48,254 nt of DNA, taken from the NCBI RefSeq assembly GCF_006980715.1, contig NZ_SBHN01000029.1, positions 1-48,254 of the forward strand. Direction: 5' to 3'. The position numbers and the translations under genes were made by a program. The DNA comes from Telmatospirillum sp. J64-1 (GTDB lineage: Bacteria; Pseudomonadota; Alphaproteobacteria; Rhodospirillales; Magnetospirillaceae). Shown piece by piece: positions 39,030 to 48,254 of the stretch; position 1 is the stretch's first letter; every line of letters begins with the position of its first letter. The notes beneath the pieces were generated by a model that saw only the letters and a program-made list of their open reading frames with translations, was not told the origin of the DNA and ran no database searches.

Positions 39030-40691
39030 TCATTGCCCGGCTTCGGCGTCGATCTCGGCGATACGACGCTGGACCAGGGCTTCCACATCCTCGGCTTCCT
39101 CGCAGCCATCCTTGGCGCAGACCACCATCTTCCGCACCTTGATGCTGCCTACGGGCAGGGATCGTCCCTCCTGCGCCGTCAGGTCGCCGGAAATGACGTA
39201 CCAGCGTCCTTTCTCGAAAGCCTCCTGGCCTTCTTCGGCCGACAGGCGCAGATTGGCCGGCCAGCGGGTGGGGACGTCGCCCCGGCCATTGCCATCGGCC
39301 TGAACCAGCAAGGCGACGGGCTGCGGCTGGCCCGTGATGATGGCGCGCCCCACCACGGCGCGCGACAGGCTCAGCTTGTCGGCGCCGATCATGTAGGCAA
39401 CGCGGCTCTGAAGCGACGCATAACGCAGGCGGCTCATGTCCCTTTCCACGCGGCGCAGGGCAGCCATGCGCTTCTCTTCCGCTTCAGCCTTCTCCCGCTC
39501 CAGCCGCAGCTTTTCGGCCTCGGCCAGGGCACGGGCCTTGGCTTCCCTCTCCAGTTCGGCGAGAGTCGCGCCATCCCAGCGGAACAGGGGCTTGGTCAGC
39601 TTCTCATCGTCATAGACGGTAATCTCGCGCGGCATCAACGTAACCGAGGCTCCGGCATAAGAGCCCGACAGGATTTCGTCTTCTGCAAAGACCGGGGTCA
39701 GGATGATTTCCGTAAAGACCTGGCGCTGATTGCTGGAACGTTTCTGCCGGTCGCCGAGGAAAGGCTCGGCCTGTTCCCGAGCCATCGGCAGATGCGTGAT
39801 CATCCCGGGGACGGCCCAGTTCCAATTGAAGTGGTAAGGAAAGGGAGCCTCTTCGTATTCCCGGTAGCAAGCGCTCCATTCTGGGTCAGAGCTTCCTTGA
39901 CCGCTGACCGGAGAGAATTCGAATCCCTTCTTCTCGTTGTCATAGCGCCCGAATTCCGAACGCAGAACCATCCGTAGATAGGGATTGCCCTCAGCCAGAC
40001 TGGCTTTGATGGTCTCCGTGCTCTTCTTCAAATAATCAGGCAGGACGAATTCATTCTGCGCAGCCTTCTGGAAAGCAGAGCAATCCCGGTTGGCGAGGAT
40101 GGAACGCATCAGCTTTTCATCCTCCAGCCGTGCCAAATCGGCCTTCAGATAAAGCATGAGCAGTGCGTCGTGGGTAAATGGCGTCGATAGCTTGCGCAGA
40201 TCGACAGGTGGCTCGGCCGCCGCAACGGGGGGAACAGGAGCCGACGGAGTTTCTTCAACGACCGGCACCGTTTCGGCAGAGGGAGCCTCGGCGACGGACG
40301 CCTCCGAAGGTGGCGGGCTATCTGCGACAAGCGCCCAATTCCCGGCCTTGCCGGTCGTCCCGCGATAGAGGGTCTTTCCACTCGCTTCCTCGATGCCCGT
40401 GAGACTGATCCGCTCGGCAACGGGGCATTCACTGGGCAGGATACGAGTCCCGACCGTCTGCATCAGATTGGGGAAATCGGGTGTCGTGAAGAAGTCCGCG
40501 CTCTTCGCCTTGATCACCAGCGACAAATCGGGCTGGCACCAGCCCGAACCGGCATCTTGCGCCAGGATCTCGATTCCAAGACGTTCCGAGAAAGCAAGGC
40601 GGGTTTCCTTCGCCTGGACCGGGAGGGAAACTGAAGCGGCAAGGATCCCTGCCAAGCCCCATGTCGCGGCGTTTCGGGAGGGAGTGCCCAT
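39030..40691 (-). CDS. Exported protein with coiled coil, DUF4852-like
   Basis: 553 residues: a signal peptide (ATWGLAGILAASVSLPVQA), a first domain (about 28-120), a Pro/Ala/Glu-rich linker (about 127-165), then a conserved-looking domain (LLMLYLKADLARLEDEKLM to REITVYDDEKLTKPLFRW). A charged helix rich in Ala, Glu, Lys and Arg near 385-425 is probably coiled coil. The C-terminus has paired cysteines VVCAKDGCEE. From memory the central domain resembles DUF4852; that is not certain. The ATG at 40691 shares a base with the upstream stop (TGATG). It lies between the lipoprotein and the membrane-anchored protein in a tight operon. Function unknown, periplasmic. Confidence 0.72.
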   Translation of the reverse strand: MGTPSRNAATWGLAGILAASVSLPVQAKETRLAFSERLGIEILAQDAGSGWCQPDLSLVIKAKSADFFTTPDFPNLMQTVGTRILPSECPVAERISLTGIEEASGKTLYRGTTGKAGNWALVADSPPPSEASVAEAPSAETVPVVEETPSAPVPPVAAAEPPVDLRKLSTPFTHDALLMLYLKADLARLEDEKLMRSILANRDCSAFQKAAQNEFVLPDYLKKSTETIKASLAEGNPYLRMVLRSEFGRYDNEKKGFEFSPVSGQGSSDPEWSACYREYEEAPFPYHFNWNWAVPGMITHLPMAREQAEPFLGDRQKRSSNQRQVFTEIILTPVFAEDEILSGSYAGASVTLMPREITVYDDEKLTKPLFRWDGATLAELEREAKARALAEAEKLRLEREKAEAEEKRMAALRRVERDMSRLRYASLQSRVAYMIGADKLSLSRAVVGRAIITGQPQPVALLVQADGNGRGDVPTRWPANLRLSAEEGQEAFEKGRWYVISGDLTAQEGRSLPVGSIKVRKMVVCAKDGCEEAEDVEALVQRRIAEIDAEAGQ

Positions 40692-41611
40692 CACAAGATC
40701 TCCCAGCTGCCGTCACCGCTCTTGCAAGCATTGATCGTGTCGCTGGCACTTTCGTTATTGCGCGAGATATTCATTTCCATGGTGCGGCACTGGGTATTCA
40801 CCGCCACGGTTTCGGCAATCAGGCCTTCCGCGTCGAGATCGATACCCCCAGCGGATTGCAGCTTATCGAGGTCGATGGCAGGACGCAGGGCCGCTTCCTG
40901 GTCGGTGACCGGCTGACTGACCGCAGCCTGCTGTTCCGGCGCGGCCTGCCCCGAGGACGTTTCGGCACTGGCTGGCTGAACGGCAGGGGCGGGCGAAGAC
41001 GGCGGCGCCTTGGCGGCCAGCGAGCCATGGACATAGCCGATCGAGCGGTTGTTGCGCCCGACCATGATCCAGTCGCTGCCGGAAACCCGGCCAATCGCCT
41101 GGAACCTTTCGCCCGGCTGAAGCCCGCCGACGACTTCGGAGTCGGTCCCGGGAGCGGCACGCAGATTGGCGCTTTTGGTGGCGTGCCAGGTCTCCCCGAT
41201 CAGATCGAGAGCCGGCGGAGCCGCGACATTCTTCTGGCGCAGCAGGGGGACTTCCCGGCTTTCCGTCCTGGTTTCCAGGGGCGTGAGCGTCGCGCTTGCC
41301 CCCGTCTCGGGATTGCTCCAATTGATCGTCTCGCCATCCCTGGCGCTGGCCAAGGCCATTCCCGCTCTTTGGCTGACCGCCTGCTGGTCGGCCTCGTCGA
41401 GCATCCGGCCGATCTGGTTGCCCAAATAGCCGCCCAGCGCCGTACCAAGAGCCACACCGATGATCTGGCCGCTTCCCTTGCCGAATTGCGCACCGATCAC
41501 CGCCCCAAGACCGGCACCGACAAGTGTCCCGATATCCTGCTTCGTCGTCTGGCACCCCGTCGTCAGCAGAGCCACGGAAAGGGCACCGGCAGTCACTGCT
41601 CTTTTCATCAT
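40691..41611 (-). CDS. Lipoprotein with glycine-zipper, SH3 and split surface-antigen domain
   Basis: 306 residues. The lipobox LLTTGC puts the lipidated cysteine at C20. A glycine-zipper stretch (GTLVGAGLGAVIGAQFGKG, GQIIGVALGTALGGYLGNQIG) follows, as in 17-kDa surface antigens. Next is INWSNPETGASATLTP, also typical of that family. An SH3-type domain (KSANLRAAPGTDSEVVGGLQ, GSDWIMVG, GYVHGSLA) comes next, then an Ala/Pro/Gln-rich linker. The last 35 residues, TQCRTMEMNIS with ACKSGDGSWEIL, look like the usual end of the surface-antigen domain. The SH3 unit therefore appears inserted within it. It heads a three-gene envelope operon. The start is at one of two adjacent ATGs after AAGGGGG. Confidence 0.82.
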   Translation of the reverse strand: MMKRAVTAGALSVALLTTGCQTTKQDIGTLVGAGLGAVIGAQFGKGSGQIIGVALGTALGGYLGNQIGRMLDEADQQAVSQRAGMALASARDGETINWSNPETGASATLTPLETRTESREVPLLRQKNVAAPPALDLIGETWHATKSANLRAAPGTDSEVVGGLQPGERFQAIGRVSGSDWIMVGRNNRSIGYVHGSLAAKAPPSSPAPAVQPASAETSSGQAAPEQQAAVSQPVTDQEAALRPAIDLDKLQSAGGIDLDAEGLIAETVAVNTQCRTMEMNISRNNESASDTINACKSGDGSWEIL

Positions 41612-42267
41612 TCCCCCTTCGGAAACGTCGTCTCGGCAACACTCCCGGCATGTCGGACAGACACCCAGAAAGCTCCAGCCAGGGAAATCTTTTCTATTTG
41701 CGCCGTTTTAACAACATTAATTTAATAAGAACACTAATAATAAAATCATAAGAACTCTAATTTCATTTGCTCTTGCAAGAAAACTTTCGGTCCATGAAAA
41801 GGAAACCGGCAGATGTAGGAACCACACGCCTGCCCGGCACGGCGGCGTCATCCGCTGAGGAGCCTTCTTACTCTTTGCAGGCAGACCCCTGGGACGCTAC
41901 GGCGCTTCTCTTTTTTTGGCGCCCCTCGCCCGGACAGAGGATGACCCAAGTCAAGGACAGGAAGCACGGGAAGTCCTATTCTAAAAACAAACTGGAGATT
42001 TCCCTGGAGGGCCTTCCACCAGCGCGGACGGTGACACGGCCGCGTTTCCCAAGATGGGGCGGGCGAAACCACCGGGGGTCCACCCCTCTCCAGCCCCTTG
42101 GCCTCTCGCCGGTTCCTCTTTGCCCCCGATCACGGGGAGTGGCTTTCCGTTCTTCCGGGCCTCGCAACCCCGACCTGCGGAAGGACAGTTCCCCGGACCC
42201 GTTTTGTCGATTTCGGCCCGCACCAGCCAGGACATTCTCCGGCGGGACCTAGAAGGAGGAGCATGAC
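41612..42267. other. Divergent intergenic region with an A/T-rich core
   Basis: A 656-bp gap between the envelope operon (minus) and the export operon (plus). At about 41696-41770 it turns sharply A/T-rich, with many -10-like hexamers on both strands (TTTAATAAG, TAATAATAAAAT, CATAAG). This is the likely promoter of the lipoprotein gene. The right part, 41800-42250, is GC-rich with no supported gene. Possible frames there are Pro/Arg-rich and lack ribosome-binding sites. The export operon's ribosome-binding site AAGGAGGAGC ends the region. Confidence 0.55.
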
Positions 42268-43335
42268 ATGAAGAAAACCGGAAAGAACTGGTTGCTGGGG
42301 CTCCTCGCCTTTCTCCTGGTCGCTCTCGGCTATTACGCCTGGACCAGCCCTTTCGGCCAGGGCTTGCCGCCCGGCATCGTCAGCGGCAACGGGCGTATCG
42401 AGGCCGTCGAGATCGACATCGCGACGCGAACGGCCGGGCGCATCCGCGACATCTTCGTCAATGAAGGGGATTTCGTGGAAGAGGGGCAGGTGCTCGCCCG
42501 CATGGATACCGAACAGCTCGAGGCGCAGCGCCGCCAGGCGGAAGCGCAATTGCGGCGCGCGAGGATCGGCATCGATACCGCGAAAAGCCTCGTCATCCAG
42601 CGCGAGGCGGAACGGAATGCCGCGCTGGCCGTCGCCGTGCAGCGCGAGGCGCAGCTGAATGCCGCCGAACGGAAGCTGGCACGGTCCGAGCAGTTGGCGA
42701 AGACGAGCACCGTTTCGCAGCAGGTGCTCGACGACGATCTTTCCGCCGCCCAGGGGGCGCGGGCGGCCGTGAATTCGGCCAAGGCCCAGATTGCCGCCTC
42801 GGAAGCGGCGATCGGCGCGGCCAAGGCGCAGGTGATCGATGCGGAGGCGGCTGTCGATGCGGCCCTGGCCGCGATCGAGAGCATTACCGCCGACATCGAC
42901 GACAGCACGCTGAAATCGCCGCGGGCCGGGCGCGTCCAATACCGCATCGCCCAGCCAGGAGAGGTGCTTTCGCCGGGCGGGCGGGTCCTCAACCTCGTCG
43001 ACCTCACCGAGGTCCACATGACCTTCTTCCTGCCGACGGCGCAGGCGGGACGCATCGCCATCGGCACCGAGGCCCGCATCGTCCTCGATGCCGTCCCGCA
43101 CTATGTCATCCCTGCCAGGATCAGCTTCGTCGCGGATGTCGCCCAATTCACGCCGAAGACGGTGGAGACCGAAGAAGAGCGGCAGAAGCTGATGTTCCGC
43201 GTCAAGGCGCAAATCTCTCCCGAATTGCTCAGGAAGCACATCCAGCAGGTCAAGACCGGCCTGCCAGGACGGGCCTATATCAAGCTTGATCCGCAGGTCG
43301 AGTGGCCCGCCCAGCTGCAAGGCGTGGTGTCATGA
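42268..43335 (+). CDS. HlyD-family membrane fusion protein, YhiI type
   Basis: 355 residues. An N-terminal membrane anchor ([18 protein letters not shown]) is followed by a biotinyl-lipoyl half ([42 protein letters not shown]). A long helical hairpin (about 85-215, rich in Ala, Glu, Gln) comes next. The second lipoyl half ([20 protein letters not shown]) and a beta domain with [13 protein letters not shown] complete the protein. This is the periplasmic adaptor of a tripartite exporter. The gene order with a double-ATPase ABC protein and an ABC-2 permease equals yhiI-rbbA-yhhJ of E. coli. ATG at 42268 follows AAGGAGGAG; its stop overlaps the next start (ATGA). No outer-membrane TolC-like gene adjoins. 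Confidence 0.9.
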   Translation: MKKTGKNWLLGLLAFLLVALGYYAWTSPFGQGLPPGIVSGNGRIEAVEIDIATRTAGRIRDIFVNEGDFVEEGQVLARMDTEQLEAQRRQAEAQLRRARIGIDTAKSLVIQREAERNAALAVAVQREAQLNAAERKLARSEQLAKTSTVSQQVLDDDLSAAQGARAAVNSAKAQIAASEAAIGAAKAQVIDAEAAVDAALAAIESITADIDDSTLKSPRAGRVQYRIAQPGEVLSPGGRVLNLVDLTEVHMTFFLPTAQAGRIAIGTEARIVLDAVPHYVIPARISFVADVAQFTPKTVETEEERQKLMFRVKAQISPELLRKHIQQVKTGLPGRAYIKLDPQVEWPAQLQGVVS

Positions 43336-46115
43336 CAAGCGGGCCGGAGACCGCCGGGGGCGGCCCTTCCGCGGCGCCGGTCGTCCGCCTTGAGGGAGTC
43401 GGCCTCTCCTATGGCAGGACGCGGGCCCTGGCGGGAATCACCCTCGACCTTCCCCCGGGCCGCATGATCGGCCTGATCGGCCCGGACGGCGTGGGGAAGT
43501 CGAGCCTGCTTTCGCTGGTCGCGGGCGCGCGCGCCGTGCAGGAGGGGCATGTCGAGGTGCTTGCGGGCGACATGGCCGATTCCCGCCATCGCAGGTCCAC
43601 CTATCCCCGCATCGCCTACATGCCCCAGGGATTGGGCAAGAACCTCTATCCGACCCTCTCCGTCTTCGAGAATATCGATTTCTTCGCCCGCCTGTTCGGG
43701 CATGACAGGCAGGAACGCGAGCGCCGCATCCGGGAGCTTCTGGAACGGACCGGCATGGCGCCCTTCGCGGACCGCCCGGCGGGCAAGCTCTCGGGCGGCA
43801 TGAAGCAGAAGACCAGCCTGTGCTGTTCCCTGATCCATGACCCGGACCTGCTCATCCTCGACGAGCCGACGACGGGCGTCGATCCCCTGTCGCGCCGGCA
43901 ATTCTGGGAATTGATCGAGGATATCCGCGCCAACCGCCCCGGCATGAGCGTCATCGTGGCGACCGCCTATATGGAGGAAGCCGCGCGTTTCGACTGGCTG
44001 ATCGCCATGGATGCGGGCCGGGTTCTCGCCACCGGCACGCCTGCGGAGCTTTTGGCGCAGACGGCGACCGGGACGCTGGATGCGGCCTTCATCGCCCTGC
44101 TGCCCGAGGACAGGCGCCAGGGACATAGGGAGGTCGTCATCCCGCCGCGTCCCGAGGCAGAGAAAAGGGAAACCGCCATCGAAGCCGAGCATCTCACCAT
44201 GCGCTTCGGGGACTTCACGGCGGTGGACGATGTCAGCTTCGAAATCTCGCGCGGCGAGATCTTCGGCTTCCTGGGATCGAACGGCTGCGGCAAAACGACC
44301 ACCATGAAGATGCTGACCGGCCTTCTGCCCGCCAGCGAGGGCAAGGCCAGCCTGTTCGGCGCGCCCGTCGATCCCCATGACATCGCCGTGCGGCGGCGTG
44401 TCGGCTATATGTCCCAGTCCTTCTCGCTGTATAGCGAATTGACGGTCCGGCAGAATCTCGACCTGCATGCGCGCCTGTTCGGCTTGGAACCGGCCAGGAT
44501 TCCCGGCCGGATCGACGCCATGGCCGAGCGCTTCGACCTTCACGAGGTCATGGAGGCATTTCCCTCCGCCCTGCCGCTCGGCATCCGCCAGCGCCTGTCG
44601 CTGGCCGTGGCGATGATTCATTCGCCCGAGATACTGATCCTCGACGAGCCGACCTCCGGCGTCGATCCCGTCGCCCGAGACGGCTTCTGGCAGATTCTCT
44701 CCGACCTGTCCCGCCAGGAGAATGTGACGATCTTCGTCTCGACGCATTTCATGAACGAGGCGATGCTCTGCGACCGCATCTCGCTGATGCATGCGGGGCG
44801 GGTTCTCGCCAGCGACACCCCGGCCTCCATCATTGCGAACAAGAATGCCGCGACGCTGGAGGAAGCCTTCATCGCCTATCTGGACGAGGCGATGGGCAAT
44901 GAAGGCAAGGCCCCGGCCCGCCTTCCGGCCCAGGACGAGGACGAAGCAAGAGCCACTCCCCCAGCCGCGCAAAAGGCGGGCGGCGGCTTCTTCGACATCC
45001 GCCGCATGTTTGCCTATACGCGGCGCGAAACGCTGGAACTGAGACGGGACCCGATCCGCGCCGCGCTGGCGATCCTGGGGACCGTGCTGCTGATGTTCGT
45101 CCTCGGCTACGGCGTCAACATGGATGTCGAGGATCTCTCCTTCGCCGTTCTCGACCGGGACGATACGACGGTCAGCCGCGATTACGTCCTTCAGATCGCA
45201 GGCTCGCGCTATTTCACGGAAAAGCCGCCGCTCAGCGACTATGACGACCTCGACCGGCGCATGCGGAACGGCGAGATCAGCCTGGCGCTCGAAATCCCGC
45301 CCGGCTTCGCGCGCAATGTGGCACGGGGCCATGCGGTCGAGGTCGGCGCCTGGATCGATGGCGCCATGCCGACACGGGCGGAGACGATCCGGGGCTATGT
45401 GCAGGGCATGCACCAGGCCTGGCTGATGCAGAAGGCCCGGGAACTCTATGGCGATGCCGCCACGCGGGGGAATTTCCAGCTCGCCGTGCGCTATCGCTAC
45501 AACCCGGATGTGCAAAGCCTCGTGGCCATCGTCCCGGCGATCATCCCGCTGCTGCTTCTGATGATTCCGGCGATGCTCGCGGTACTCAGCGTCGTGCGCG
45601 AGAAGGAGTTGGGGTCGATCATCAATTTCTACGTGACGCCCGTAACGCGCCTGGAATTCCTGCTCGGCAAGCAGTTGCCCTATATCGGGCTGGCGATGCT
45701 GAACTTTTTGATGCTGACGGCCTTCTCGGTCTTCGTCTTCGGCGTCCCCTTCACGGGCAGCTACCTGACCTTCGCCACGGCCGCCCTGCTCTACGTCATC
45801 TTCACGACCGGCATGGGCCTCGTGATCTCGAGCTTCATCAACAGCCAGATCGCCGCTATCTTCGGCACCGCGCTGATCACCCTCATTCCCGGCGTGCAAT
45901 ATTCCGGGATGATCGATCCCGTGTCCTCGCTGGAAGGCATCGGCGCCTTCATCGGGCAGATCTATCCGACCACCTATTTCATGATGATCTCGCGCGGCAC
46001 CTTCTCGAAGGCGCTGGAATTCGGCGATCTGGCCGACACCTTCCTGCCGCTGCTCGTGGCCGTTCCCGTGCTGCTGGGGCTCGGCGTCGCCCTCCTCAAG
46101 AAACAGGCGAGATGA
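43332..46115 (+). CDS. rbbA: ABC transporter with two ATPase domains fused to an ABC-2 permease, RbbA type
   Basis: 927 residues. ATPase 1 has Walker [10 protein letters not shown] (residues 50-58), signature LSGGMKQK and Walker [14 protein letters not shown]. ATPase 2 has Walker [10 protein letters not shown] (315-323), a modified signature LPLGIRQR, and [12 protein letters not shown]. From about 570 a permease follows, starting [19 protein letters not shown], with a large periplasmic loop and then five or so helices. The order and the LPLGIRQ signature are those of E. coli RbbA/YhiH (ABC-ABC-permease), once called ribosome-associated ATPase but built like an exporter. The ATG at 43332 overlaps the adaptor stop by 4 bp, and its own stop overlaps the next gene. 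Confidence 0.93.
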   Translation: MTSGPETAGGGPSAAPVVRLEGVGLSYGRTRALAGITLDLPPGRMIGLIGPDGVGKSSLLSLVAGARAVQEGHVEVLAGDMADSRHRRSTYPRIAYMPQGLGKNLYPTLSVFENIDFFARLFGHDRQERERRIRELLERTGMAPFADRPAGKLSGGMKQKTSLCCSLIHDPDLLILDEPTTGVDPLSRRQFWELIEDIRANRPGMSVIVATAYMEEAARFDWLIAMDAGRVLATGTPAELLAQTATGTLDAAFIALLPEDRRQGHREVVIPPRPEAEKRETAIEAEHLTMRFGDFTAVDDVSFEISRGEIFGFLGSNGCGKTTTMKMLTGLLPASEGKASLFGAPVDPHDIAVRRRVGYMSQSFSLYSELTVRQNLDLHARLFGLEPARIPGRIDAMAERFDLHEVMEAFPSALPLGIRQRLSLAVAMIHSPEILILDEPTSGVDPVARDGFWQILSDLSRQENVTIFVSTHFMNEAMLCDRISLMHAGRVLASDTPASIIANKNAATLEEAFIAYLDEAMGNEGKAPARLPAQDEDEARATPPAAQKAGGGFFDIRRMFAYTRRETLELRRDPIRAALAILGTVLLMFVLGYGVNMDVEDLSFAVLDRDDTTVSRDYVLQIAGSRYFTEKPPLSDYDDLDRRMRNGEISLALEIPPGFARNVARGHAVEVGAWIDGAMPTRAETIRGYVQGMHQAWLMQKARELYGDAATRGNFQLAVRYRYNPDVQSLVAIVPAIIPLLLLMIPAMLAVLSVVREKELGSIINFYVTPVTRLEFLLGKQLPYIGLAMLNFLMLTAFSVFVFGVPFTGSYLTFATAALLYVIFTTGMGLVISSFINSQIAAIFGTALITLIPGVQYSGMIDPVSSLEGIGAFIGQIYPTTYFMMISRGTFSKALEFGDLADTFLPLLVAVPVLLGLGVALLKKQAR

Positions 46116-47230
46116 TCATGCGTATCGGCAACATCCTGCAATTGGGCGTCAAGGAATTGCGCGGGCTCATCCGCGATCCCATGCTGCTGGTCCTGATCGT
46201 CTATTCCTTCACCCTGGCCATCTACACGGCGGCAAACGCCATGCCCGACACCCTCAACCGTGCCGCGATCGCCATCGTGGACGAGGATCGGTCGCCGGTT
46301 TCCTCCCGCATCATCACCGCCTTCTACCCGCCCTATTTCGTCGTGCCGCGGCTGATAGACCAGCCGGAGATGGACAGCCGGATGGATGCGGGGCTGGAAA
46401 CCTTCGCGCTGAACATTCCGCCGAATTTCCAGCGCGACCTTCTGGCCGGGAAAGCGCCCACGGTACAGCTCAACATCGACGCGACCCGCATGTCGCAGGC
46501 TTTCAGCGGTGGCGGCTATATCCAGGCGATCGTTTCAAGCGAGATCGAGGAATTCCTCAACCGTCATCGCGCCCATCCCGAACTGCCGGTCGACCTGACC
46601 TTGCGGTCCCGCTTCAATCCGAACCTCAACAAGGGATGGTTCGGCGCCATCACCAATGTCATCTCCTCCATCACCATGCTTTCCATCGTCCTGACCGGGG
46701 CCGCCCTGATCCGCGAGCGGGAGCACGGCACCATCGAGCATCTTCTCGTCATGCCGGTGACGCCGCTGGAAATCATGGTGAGCAAGATCTGGTCGATGGC
46801 GCTCGTCGTGCTGATCGCCTCCGGCGCGTCGCTGGTCTTCGTCGTGCAGGGGATCCTGTCCGTCCCGATCGAGGGATCCCTGGCCCTGTTCATGCTCGGG
46901 ACGGCCCTGCATCTGTTCGCCACGACCTCCTTGGGCATTTTCCTGGCGACCGTCGCCGGGTCGATGCCGCAATTCGGCTTGCTGCTGATGCTGGTGCTGT
47001 TGCCGCTTCAGGTCCTGTCCGGGGGGATGACGCCGCGTGAAAGCATGCCGGAGGTCATCCAGACCATCATGCTCGCCGCGCCGAACACGCATTTCGTCAT
47101 GCTGGCGCAGTCCATCCTGTTCCGCGGTGCCGGGCTTGAGGTCGTCTGGCCGCAATTCCTGGCCCTGATGGTCATTGGAACCGCCCTGTTCCTCTTCTCC
47201 CTGCGGCGCTTCCGCAAATCACTGAAATAG
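46112..47230 (+). CDS. yhhJ: ABC-2 type permease, YhhJ type
   Basis: 372 residues. An N-terminal helix ([20 protein letters not shown]) is followed by a periplasmic domain (about 45-190) and five membrane helices. [21 protein letters not shown] is the ABC-2 hallmark cytoplasmic segment. [16 protein letters not shown] is found in YhhJ-like proteins. It is the second half-permease for the RbbA-type partner, which carries its own. The length is close to E. coli YhhJ. The start overlaps the rbbA stop (ATGA), making all three genes of the operon translationally coupled. The exported substrate is unknown. Confidence 0.9.
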   Translation: MIMRIGNILQLGVKELRGLIRDPMLLVLIVYSFTLAIYTAANAMPDTLNRAAIAIVDEDRSPVSSRIITAFYPPYFVVPRLIDQPEMDSRMDAGLETFALNIPPNFQRDLLAGKAPTVQLNIDATRMSQAFSGGGYIQAIVSSEIEEFLNRHRAHPELPVDLTLRSRFNPNLNKGWFGAITNVISSITMLSIVLTGAALIREREHGTIEHLLVMPVTPLEIMVSKIWSMALVVLIASGASLVFVVQGILSVPIEGSLALFMLGTALHLFATTSLGIFLATVAGSMPQFGLLLMLVLLPLQVLSGGMTPRESMPEVIQTIMLAAPNTHFVMLAQSILFRGAGLEVVWPQFLALMVIGTALFLFSLRRFRKSLK

Positions 47231-47334
47231 GGGCCCGGCCTGCCCGGCCTTTCCCGATGCACCCTTATTTTGCGGCGCCTTCCATTTGCTGCTAGAACCA
47301 AGGCGGCTTTTCCCCTGGATATGCGACGCTGGTG

Positions 47335-48254
47335 ATGTTCAACGACCGCCTCGACCTTCTGACCGATTATCCCTTTCAGCGGCTGACCGCCCTGCTGGCC
47401 GGCATCGAGCCCGATGCGGCCGCCGGTGCGCCCATGGTCATGTCCATCGGCGAACCCCAGCACGCGCCGCCGGCCTTCGTGCCCGCGATCCTGACCGAAC
47501 AGGCCGCCGGTTGGGGCAAGTACCCGCCCATGGCCGGGACGCCGGATTTCCGGAGCGCCGTCGCCGACTGGCTGACGCGGCGCTTCTCGCTGCCGGAAGG
47601 AATGGTCCAGCCCGACCGCCATGTCGTTCCGGTGGCCGGCACGCGCGAGGCGCTGTACATGATCGCCCAGGTGGTCTGCGCCACCTCGGGCGAGCGGCCG
47701 GTGGTGCTGATGCCCAATCCCTTCTACCAGGTCTATTACGGTGCCGCCGTCATGGCCGGGGCCGAGCCGGTGCTGGTGCCCGCCGGGCCGGAGACGGGCT
47801 TCCTGCCCGATTTCGCCGCTCTGCCCCAGGAGGTGCTGTCGCGCACGGCGCTGGCCTATCTCTGCACGCCGGGCAATCCGCAAGGGGCGGTGGCCAGCCG
47901 CGAAATGCTGGAGGACGCCATAAAATTGGCGCGAATCCATGGTTTCGTCCTGGCCATGGATGAATGCTATTCGGAAATCTACGACAGCGAAATTCCCGCC
48001 GGCTCGCTGGAAGCCTGCGCGGCCCTGGGCGGTTCCATGGACAAGGTGGTGATCTTCCACAGCCTGTCCAAACGCTCCAGCGCGCCCGGCCTGCGCTCGG
48101 GCTTCGTCGCCGGGGATACCGAGATCATCGCCCGTTTCTCGCGCCTGCGCGCCTATGGCGGCGCGGCCCTTCCGCTGCCGATCCTGGCGGCCTCGACCGC
48201 CCTGTGGCGCGACGAGGCCCATGTCGAGGAGAACCGCCGCCTTTATCGCGCCAA
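47335..48254 (+). CDS. dapC: PLP-dependent aminotransferase, DapC-like, cut by the window end
   Basis: The first 306 residues of a fold-type I aminotransferase; the C-terminus lies outside the window. MFNDRLDLLTDYPFQRLTAL and SIGEPQHAPP are close to the succinyl-diaminopimelate aminotransferase start. PLP-site elements are AGTREALYMI, NPFYQVYYGAA, TPGNPQGAV, D209 in LAMDECYSEIY, and the Schiff-base lysine K246 in FHSLSKRSSAPGLRSGF. DapC makes LL-diaminopimelate for lysine and cell-wall synthesis. The identity within the family rests on these segments, and dapD would be expected nearby to confirm it. The ATG at 47335 has only a weak ribosome-binding site; the in-frame stop upstream limits alternatives. 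Confidence 0.75.
   Translation, partial: MFNDRLDLLTDYPFQRLTALLAGIEPDAAAGAPMVMSIGEPQHAPPAFVPAILTEQAAGWGKYPPMAGTPDFRSAVADWLTRRFSLPEGMVQPDRHVVPVAGTREALYMIAQVVCATSGERPVVLMPNPFYQVYYGAAVMAGAEPVLVPAGPETGFLPDFAALPQEVLSRTALAYLCTPGNPQGAVASREMLEDAIKLARIHGFVLAMDECYSEIYDSEIPAGSLEACAALGGSMDKVVIFHSLSKRSSAPGLRSGFVAGDTEIIARFSRLRAYGGAALPLPILAASTALWRDEAHVEENRRLYRA

Noticed and set aside
41767-42252. 161-codon frame in the divergent region
   Set aside because: Pro/Arg-rich translation, no ribosome-binding site, and a frame that runs into the next gene's leader.
43275-45899. Long open frame antisense to rbbA
   Set aside because: Same GC-bias artefact; the rbbA motifs on the other strand are unambiguous.

Overview
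The window reads as GC-rich chromosomal DNA of an alphaproteobacterium, most likely Rhodospirillales. This rests on gene content and synteny: dnaN-recF-gyrB, an IalB-family protein, a ReAV-type asparaginase, ahpCF, an FMN-riboswitch ribB and a GlnK/AmtB pair, all with strong GC bias at third codon positions. The genus cannot be resolved by reading. I see no rRNA, tRNA, prophage, transposase or CRISPR array.

Layout. 0-5 kb: a small conserved hypothetical, then an iron-uptake locus with a FepA-type receptor behind two Fur-like boxes and a convergent SAM methyltransferase with its own weaker Fur-like box. 5-7.5 kb: the peroxide-defence pair ahpC-ahpF with a clear promoter and a LysR-type palindrome near -65. 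8-10.8 kb: a CPA1 K+/H+ antiporter behind a long leader, then a small unknown protein. 11-14.8 kb: an STN-domain TonB receptor overlapping a di-heme peroxidase gene, behind another Fur-like palindrome. 14.9-15.9 kb: FMN riboswitch and ribB. 16-20.7 kb: dnaN-recF-gyrB without dnaA next to it. 20.9-25.9 kb: a GMC oxidoreductase with a Tat-targeted small subunit, divergent from a hybrid histidine kinase. 25.9-29.6 kb: two tandem paralogous small membrane proteins, rlmN, ialB, and a divergent asparaginase. 29.7-32.2 kb: two CesT-like chaperone genes followed by a 507-residue protein with a type III effector-like layout. 32.4-34.5 kb: an SDR/SnoaL-like operon divergent from a LysR regulator. 34.5-38 kb: a UbiH-type monooxygenase, glnK and amtB. 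38-41.6 kb: a three-gene envelope operon. 42.3-47.2 kb: a yhiI-rbbA-yhhJ type ABC export operon. The right edge cuts a DapC-like aminotransferase.

Intergenic regions carry two dispersed palindromic repeat families. One has outer arms CGTCATTCCCGCG and occurs in long, short, half and degenerate forms. The other contains a 22-bp segment found exactly, in inverse orientation, about 10.7 kb apart. One long copy of the first family sits between two near-identical copies of a terminator.

The strongest candidate for something undescribed is the orphan chaperone-chaperone-effector operon at 29.7-32.2 kb. Next are the Fur-linked STN receptor/di-heme peroxidase pair and the envelope operon whose lipoprotein appears to have an SH3 domain inserted in a 17-kDa surface-antigen fold. 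Coordinates of short sites were counted by eye and may be off by one or two bases.
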